A stretch of DNA of 18,830 bases, taken from positions 1 through 18,830 of the forward strand of contig CAZZCP010000054.1 of the NCBI GenBank assembly GCA_964653235.1, read 5' to 3'. Both the position numbers and the translations under genes were made by a program. Position 1 is the first letter of the stretch, and the number at the start of each line of letters is the position of its first letter. The notes under the pieces were generated by a model that had not been told where the DNA came from, made no database searches, and was given only the letters and a program-made list of their open reading frames with translations. Source of the DNA: CAZZCP01 sp964653235 (lineage in GTDB: Bacteria > Bdellovibrionota > Bdellovibrionia > Bdellovibrionales > UBA840). Shown here in pieces: positions 15,370 through 18,830 of this stretch.

Positions 15370-17286
15370 ATGTTTCTAAAAAAATGGAGCATCGAAATAC
15401 TGATTTTTTGCATTGGATTGGTCTATTTCTTTTCTGGTGCAACAACAGTCACAGGTGAAGACTCAGGCAGCTTTCACCAAGCTCTTCTTTTTTTTGGTGT
15501 CAATCACCCTCCGGGATATCCGCTTTATACACTCCTTGGTGGTATTTTTGTTCATCTATTGGGTTTATTTAAAATCACTACTTTGCCCCATCTGGTGAAT
15601 CTCTTTAGCGCACTATGGGCGCTTGTGAGTTTGTATATTCTGAATCGAGTACTGATTCAGTTAAAGTTTTCATTGATTTCAAGAGCTTTTGCCTTATTGA
15701 TAGCTGCATTTTCTTTGGGTTTTTGGTCTCAAGCCAATGTTGCCGAAGTTTATACCATGAATGTGGGGCTTAGCCTTTTCGCCATTTATCTGTGGTTAAG
15801 ATATGAAGAAAATTCCGATCAAAATCTTTATCTTTTTTCTTTTGTAGCAGGCCTTGCTCTTTCTCATCATTATCCTCTGTTTATTTTAAGTGTTTTTCCT
15901 TTTGTGGTTTTGAGATTGTATAAACAACCTAAGCTCCTCAATATTCGCTCGCTCGCTAAAAACTTGGGCTTTTTATTTTTAGGGCTTACCCCCTATTTAT
16001 TTCTTTTTTACCGTACTTATATTGATTCAGGAACTTACATATTCGGCAACCTTTACGATCTTGCTGACATTTTTTCTCATATATCAAGAAAGCAGTACTC
16101 GGTTGTTGATGACCAAGGTGCGAGCTTTAAAGACAAACTACAATACTTAAAATTTTTAGGTGAATTGTTTTTTGACAATTTTTTACTATTTATCGCTTTG
16201 ATTCCGATGGGCATATTATCCTTTTATAAAAACAGAAAAACTCTTTTTTGGCCTTTTTTACTCGCCGTTTTAGGTCCCAGTCTGATTTTGATTTTTCTGT
16301 TAAACTTTCAAGCTAATGAACTCTTCTTTGCCGTCTACCGAGTGTATCCGATTCCAGCATTTGTGTTGTTGAGTGTGTTTTTCGCTGCTGCAATTGACTC
16401 TTATAAAAAAATTCCGATGATCATCATCAGTAGTATTGGTGTACTCTGCTTAATTTATTTTAACTATCCAAAAGCATCTCGATACAATGATGAATCAATA
16501 GAGGTCACAGCCAGTTCTTATTTAGAGTCTCTGCCGCAAAACTCTCGTCTTATTTTATGTGGAGATGAAGGAATATCGATCTATTTTGCGCAAAAAATTT
16601 TAAATGTAAGGCCCGATATTGATTTGATCTCAGATCAAAATTCATATACGCAGACTAAGATTTTAAGTCGTGACGAATACAAAGCCTCATTAGATAGCAT
16701 GGGTAAGGCGGTTCGCTATAGAAATTCGAGAATCAATGAATGGGCAAGAGAAGATCGGTTTTTGTTTTCTATGTGCCCGAATGTTTTTCCTCCGCAAAAA
16801 AGTAGCCCGCGGCTTTTTGGCTGGCAAGCGATACAAGATCATTTGAATTATCAAAGGCCTTCAAATTTTGATGCAAAATACACTACGGTCGAATTTTTAT
16901 CTCGCGCAGTTCCCTCTTTTCCTAAAGACGATCATTGGCTTTATAGCAATGTTTTAAACTATCTACCCAGCTACTTTGCTTTGGCCGCAAAACTGGGTAA
17001 AAGCCCTCTAGATCTTTACATTCAATTTATTCAGTCTCCGAGAGGTAAAGAGAGAAAGAAGATTCTGAGTGAGACTCCTTTTCAGTTGCCAAGAAAAATT
17101 GCGATTAAACTGATGGAGTTGGGGCATAAAAACGAAAGCTTAGATTTTTATCGATATATGCTCTTGAATGAGTGGCACAAAGACTGGTCTAAAAGTGAAG
17201 GCATTGCTTTTTGTCGGCTGGTTATAAATCAGATGGCATCTGCAAATGAGATGCAATACTGCGAGAAACTTTCAAGACAACTTTAG
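15370..17286 (+). CDS. DUF2723 (TMEM260-like) multi-pass membrane protein, GT-C-like
   Basis: This encodes 638 residues. The first ~375 are membrane-embedded with roughly ten spans, starting at residues 8-23. A conserved loop, GEDSGSFHQALLFFGVNHPP then GYPLYTLLG (residues ~26-55), is the signature of the DUF2723 family. Acidic residues in the first extracytoplasmic loop resemble the catalytic loop of GT-C glycosyltransferases, and human TMEM260 of this family is an O-mannosyltransferase. The rest (~385-638) is a soluble C-terminal region with no motif I recognise. Function is therefore probably lipid-linked sugar transfer to an extracytoplasmic acceptor, by family analogy only. It starts 57 bases after hutI with no terminator seen, and converges on the thioredoxin-like gene with an 11-base gap. 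Confidence 0.85.
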   Translation: MFLKKWSIEILIFCIGLVYFFSGATTVTGEDSGSFHQALLFFGVNHPPGYPLYTLLGGIFVHLLGLFKITTLPHLVNLFSALWALVSLYILNRVLIQLKFSLISRAFALLIAAFSLGFWSQANVAEVYTMNVGLSLFAIYLWLRYEENSDQNLYLFSFVAGLALSHHYPLFILSVFPFVVLRLYKQPKLLNIRSLAKNLGFLFLGLTPYLFLFYRTYIDSGTYIFGNLYDLADIFSHISRKQYSVVDDQGASFKDKLQYLKFLGELFFDNFLLFIALIPMGILSFYKNRKTLFWPFLLAVLGPSLILIFLLNFQANELFFAVYRVYPIPAFVLLSVFFAAAIDSYKKIPMIIISSIGVLCLIYFNYPKASRYNDESIEVTASSYLESLPQNSRLILCGDEGISIYFAQKILNVRPDIDLISDQNSYTQTKILSRDEYKASLDSMGKAVRYRNSRINEWAREDRFLFSMCPNVFPPQKSSPRLFGWQAIQDHLNYQRPSNFDAKYTTVEFLSRAVPSFPKDDHWLYSNVLNYLPSYFALAAKLGKSPLDLYIQFIQSPRGKERKKILSETPFQLPRKIAIKLMELGHKNESLDFYRYMLLNEWHKDWSKSEGIAFCRLVINQMASANEMQYCEKLSRQL

Positions 17287-17297
17287 TTTCTTTAGCC

Positions 17298-17855
17298 TTA
17301 TTCGGCTAGAATTTCTTGAATCATTTTTAAAATCCTCTCACTTTTCCAGTCCATCAAACCATTGCTGGCAAAAACCTCTCGGCCTTTTCGATCGAGAACA
17401 AAGTTGGCCGGAATGCCCTCTAAATCTAAACTTCTTGCAGAAGCTTGTGTTTGATTAAAGTAGGGACGAAAACTCAAAGCTTTGGGCTTCCAAAATGAAT
17501 CAATAAAATCCTCAGCCTCAGATTTTTGTTCGTCCAGACTGATGGCTAAGATTTCAAAGTCAGGATGATTGATTTTCTGCTTTAAACTTTCAAAATCGGG
17601 AAGCTCGACTTTACAAGGAGCACACCAAGATGCCCAAAAAGACAAAAGCACGACTTTTCCTCGAAAATCTTTGAGTTCAAAAGCCTTTTGGTCTTGGCTT
17701 TTAAACTCAATATTGGGCACTTGCGGGCGAATGACCTGACCTTCTGCCAGTGGGGACTCGTCATTTTTAGAAGATTGAAGCAAACTATAAGTAAGCGCAG
17801 AGGCCAAAACAGCAAATAAAGCACTAAAGAGAATACGACGTGAAAGAACACTCAT
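17298..17855 (-). CDS. TlpA/ResA-like membrane-anchored thioredoxin
   Basis: This encodes 185 residues. Residues ~8-26 form an N-terminal membrane anchor or signal (ILFSALFAVLASALTYSLL), placing the thioredoxin domain in the periplasm. The domain runs from ~42: FELKDFRGKVVLLSFWASWC enters the active site WCAPC (C78, C81), and EGIPANFVLDRKGR carries the cis-proline. This is the TlpA/ResA/DsbE pattern of reductants used in cytochrome c maturation or of disulfide handling. No heme or cytochrome gene is adjacent, so the partner is unknown. The ATG at 17855 lies inside the first codons of the divergent prepilin gene, a 16-base overlap of 5' ends, and has no evident ribosome site. Confidence 0.9.
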   Translation of the reverse strand: MSVLSRRILFSALFAVLASALTYSLLQSSKNDESPLAEGQVIRPQVPNIEFKSQDQKAFELKDFRGKVVLLSFWASWCAPCKVELPDFESLKQKINHPDFEILAISLDEQKSEAEDFIDSFWKPKALSFRPYFNQTQASARSLDLEGIPANFVLDRKGREVFASNGLMDWKSERILKMIQEILAE

Positions 17856-18046
17856 GCAAAGAGAATAGATTACCTAGCCAAACTGGTCAAATTGCGGTTG
17901 AGTACATTTTACTTTTAAGTATTGCAGTGGTTTTAGCCACAGTGATCACTTCTTTGATGGTTTCAAGAGAGACGGGATCTGAAGGCTTTGTTGTTGATGT
18001 TTGGCGACGTATTCTCGATACAATGGGCTCAGATGTGATTGACTAA
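17840..18046 (+). CDS. Small type IVb-like (Flp/class III signal) prepilin
   Basis: This encodes 68 residues from GTG 17840, the only start available, since an in-frame TAA lies at 17825. AAGAGAA just upstream is a fair ribosome site. The N-terminus is a short, basic leader ending in Gly16; cleavage before Q17 would put Glu at +5 (E21), followed by Tyr and a hydrophobic helix (ILLLSIAVVLATVITSLMV). That G|QxxxEY layout is the hallmark of prepilins processed by a class III signal peptidase, and the ~52-residue mature length suits Flp-type pilins or minor pilin-like proteins. The C-terminal tail (WRRILDTMGSDVID) is amphipathic. No prepilin peptidase or Tad secretion gene is next to it. It overlaps the 5' end of the divergent thioredoxin gene. 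Confidence 0.75.
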   Translation: MKEHSCKENRLPSQTGQIAVEYILLLSIAVVLATVITSLMVSRETGSEGFVVDVWRRILDTMGSDVID

Positions 18047-18059
18047 AATGACTTGTTTT

Positions 18060-18232
18060 ATGCTTCTTTATCTGCTGAGGTTCGTCTTTGAGTGCAGCCT
18101 CTTGTTCTTTTGCGTATTTCTTCCAAGCAGCTTTAAATTCGAATTGGGATTCATCTCTAGACCTCGGTCTTTACACTGACCTTGAGTAAAAAGTCCTTTA
18201 TTAGATCTGTAGTTTGACAGAGGCTTTACAAA
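18060..18232 (-). pseudogene. Possible coding relic downstream of the HEAT-like gene
   Basis: Between the prepilin stop and the repeat-protein stop there is no intact gene. On the minus strand, directly after the repeat gene's stop, frame reads FVKPLSNYRSNKGLFTQGQC then KDRGLEMNP. A neighbouring frame then reads QFEFKAAWKKYAKEQEAALK then DEPQQIKKHKTSH. Together they look like a plausible charged protein tail broken by a frameshift near 18150. No start or domain can be assigned. A 43-codon plus-strand frame (18048-18179) also exists but looks less protein-like. Confidence 0.25.
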
Positions 18233-18830
18233 TTAATTGGATATTTTGGACCAGTTTAACAACTTTCGAACCATGTCGGCTGCTACAGCCTGGCTGCAAG
18301 AAGTATTTGGATTGAAAAAAGCTGCAACTTCTTCAACAGGTATTGAAACACCTTTATCAATATAACTTTGAAAACGCTTTTGAAACCGGGGCCAGTCTTT
18401 TTGTCCACCTTTTTTGGGGAAGCTCATTCTAAGTGCTTTAGCGATGGCTCCTCTTACATTAGGATCTCCATCCCCCATCAAATCAGGAACTTTAGCCCAA
18501 AACTCTGGGGGCCAGTTTTTTTGGCCTTGAAGTGCATAAGTGATGTATTCTCTTACATTAGGATCTCCATCCCCCATCAAATCAGGAACTTTAGCCCAAA
18601 CCTCTAGGGGCCAGTTTTTTTGGTTTTGAAGTGCATAAGTGATGTATTCTCTTACATTAGGATCTCCATCCCCCATCAAATCAGGAACTTTAGCCCAAAA
18701 CTTTGGGGGCCAGTTTTTTTGGTTTTGAAGTGCATCAGCGATGTATCTTTTTACAAATTTTTCTTTATCCTCCATCATCAAATCAGGAACTTTAGCCCAA
18801 ACCTCTTGGGGCCAGTCTTCTTGGTTTTCA
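18233..18830 (-). CDS. HEAT-like repeat protein, C-terminal part (5' end outside window)
   Basis: The frame is open to the right edge, so the gene starts beyond 18830; the TTG/ATG codons near 18781 fall inside a repeat and are not credible starts. At least four copies of a 33-residue unit are visible, each like WPLEVWAKVPDLMGDGDPNV plus REYITYALQNQKN. This is two helices with a DPNVRE turn, typical of HEAT or HEAT-like solenoids that bind proteins. The copy nearest the edge has diverged (MEDKEKFVKRYIADALQ) and is one residue longer. A unique ~60-residue tail follows (GGQKDWPRFQKRFQSYIDKG to NWSKISN), possibly a capping region. No signal or membrane segment is visible. Function unknown; a protein-binding scaffold is inferred. 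Confidence 0.75.
   Translation of the reverse strand, partial: ENQEDWPQEVWAKVPDLMMEDKEKFVKRYIADALQNQKNWPPKFWAKVPDLMGDGDPNVREYITYALQNQKNWPLEVWAKVPDLMGDGDPNVREYITYALQGQKNWPPEFWAKVPDLMGDGDPNVRGAIAKALRMSFPKKGGQKDWPRFQKRFQSYIDKGVSIPVEEVAAFFNPNTSCSQAVAADMVRKLLNWSKISN
18480..18830. repeat. Near-identical 99-bp coding repeats
   Basis: The string AAATCAGGAACTTTAGCCCA starts at 18480, 18579, 18678 and 18780, giving spacings of 99, 99 and 102. Units differ at only a few positions (for example CTCTGGGGG, CTCTAGGGG and CTTTGGGGG in the next segment), including third codon positions. This indicates recent amplification or ongoing gene conversion rather than old protein repeats. Confidence 0.92.

Noticed and set aside
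17293..17305. TAGCC/GGCTA mini-hairpin between convergent genes as a bidirectional terminator
   Set aside because: A 5-bp stem with no proper T-runs on either side is too weak to call.
18048..18179. 43-codon plus-strand frame after the prepilin (MTCFMLLYLLRFVFECS…)
   Set aside because: It has a start almost on top of the prepilin stop but no ribosome site, and the opposite strand reads as a more plausible coding relic.
18480..18830. Regularly spaced repeats read as a CRISPR array
   Set aside because: The 99-bp period is a multiple of three, the whole unit is conserved without variable spacers, and it encodes a continuous helical repeat protein.

Overview
This is an AT-rich chromosomal segment from a Gram-negative bacterium. 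An LptF/LptG-type permease implies an outer membrane with LPS. My best guess is the Bdellovibrionota or a related former deltaproteobacterial lineage. The clues are a mitochondrial-type aconitase, a response regulator with a long acidic linker and a conserved C-terminal helix, many secreted Cys-containing small proteins, and a GQxxVEY-type mini-pilin. This placement is inference from memory of such genomes. Ten Ns at 11541-11550 show a draft assembly.

Layout. Positions 1-933 hold the 3' end of an aconitase gene, followed by a hairpin. Positions 1044-3318 hold a small secreted Cys-rich protein and then a broken gene that was once one ORF of about 568 codons for a secreted coiled-coil protein. 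It now carries four lesions: a 34-bp tandem duplication, a ~180-bp MITE-like insertion with inverted ends and a 9-bp target repeat, a one-base frameshift in an A7 run, and an in-frame TAA. Removing the first three restores a continuous frame, and the TAA is the only stop left inside it.

From 7626 down to 3315 the minus strand carries a response regulator, nadC (NAD synthesis), a biotin-protein ligase, a membrane-anchored GyrI-like domain protein and an AI-2E-family permease. The first three overlap one another. A divergent 88-bp gap with a perfect 9-2-9 palindrome separates this group from a plus-strand run: lptG-like permease, def, fmt, rpe, hutH, hutU, hutI. Def and fmt form the formyl-methionine cycle of translation. 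hutH-hutU-hutI convert histidine to formimino-glutamate. Most junctions in this run overlap by 4-10 bases, so rpe and the hut genes look co-transcribed with the translation genes. No hutG/hutF, transporter or hut repressor is visible.

A DUF2723/TMEM260-type multi-pass glycosyltransferase-like gene follows. It converges on a minus-strand TlpA-like thioredoxin gene. The 5' end of that gene overlaps by 16 bp a divergent GTG-started gene for a 68-residue type IVb-like prepilin. The window ends in a HEAT-like repeat protein built from near-identical 99-bp repeats, cut by the right edge. Between the last two genes is a 186-bp stretch with possible coding debris.

I found no tRNA, rRNA or CRISPR array. 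The most unusual material is the layered decay of the 1392-3318 gene with its small mobile element, the homogenised repeat gene at the right edge, and the mini-prepilin. I do not see a clear multi-gene undescribed system.
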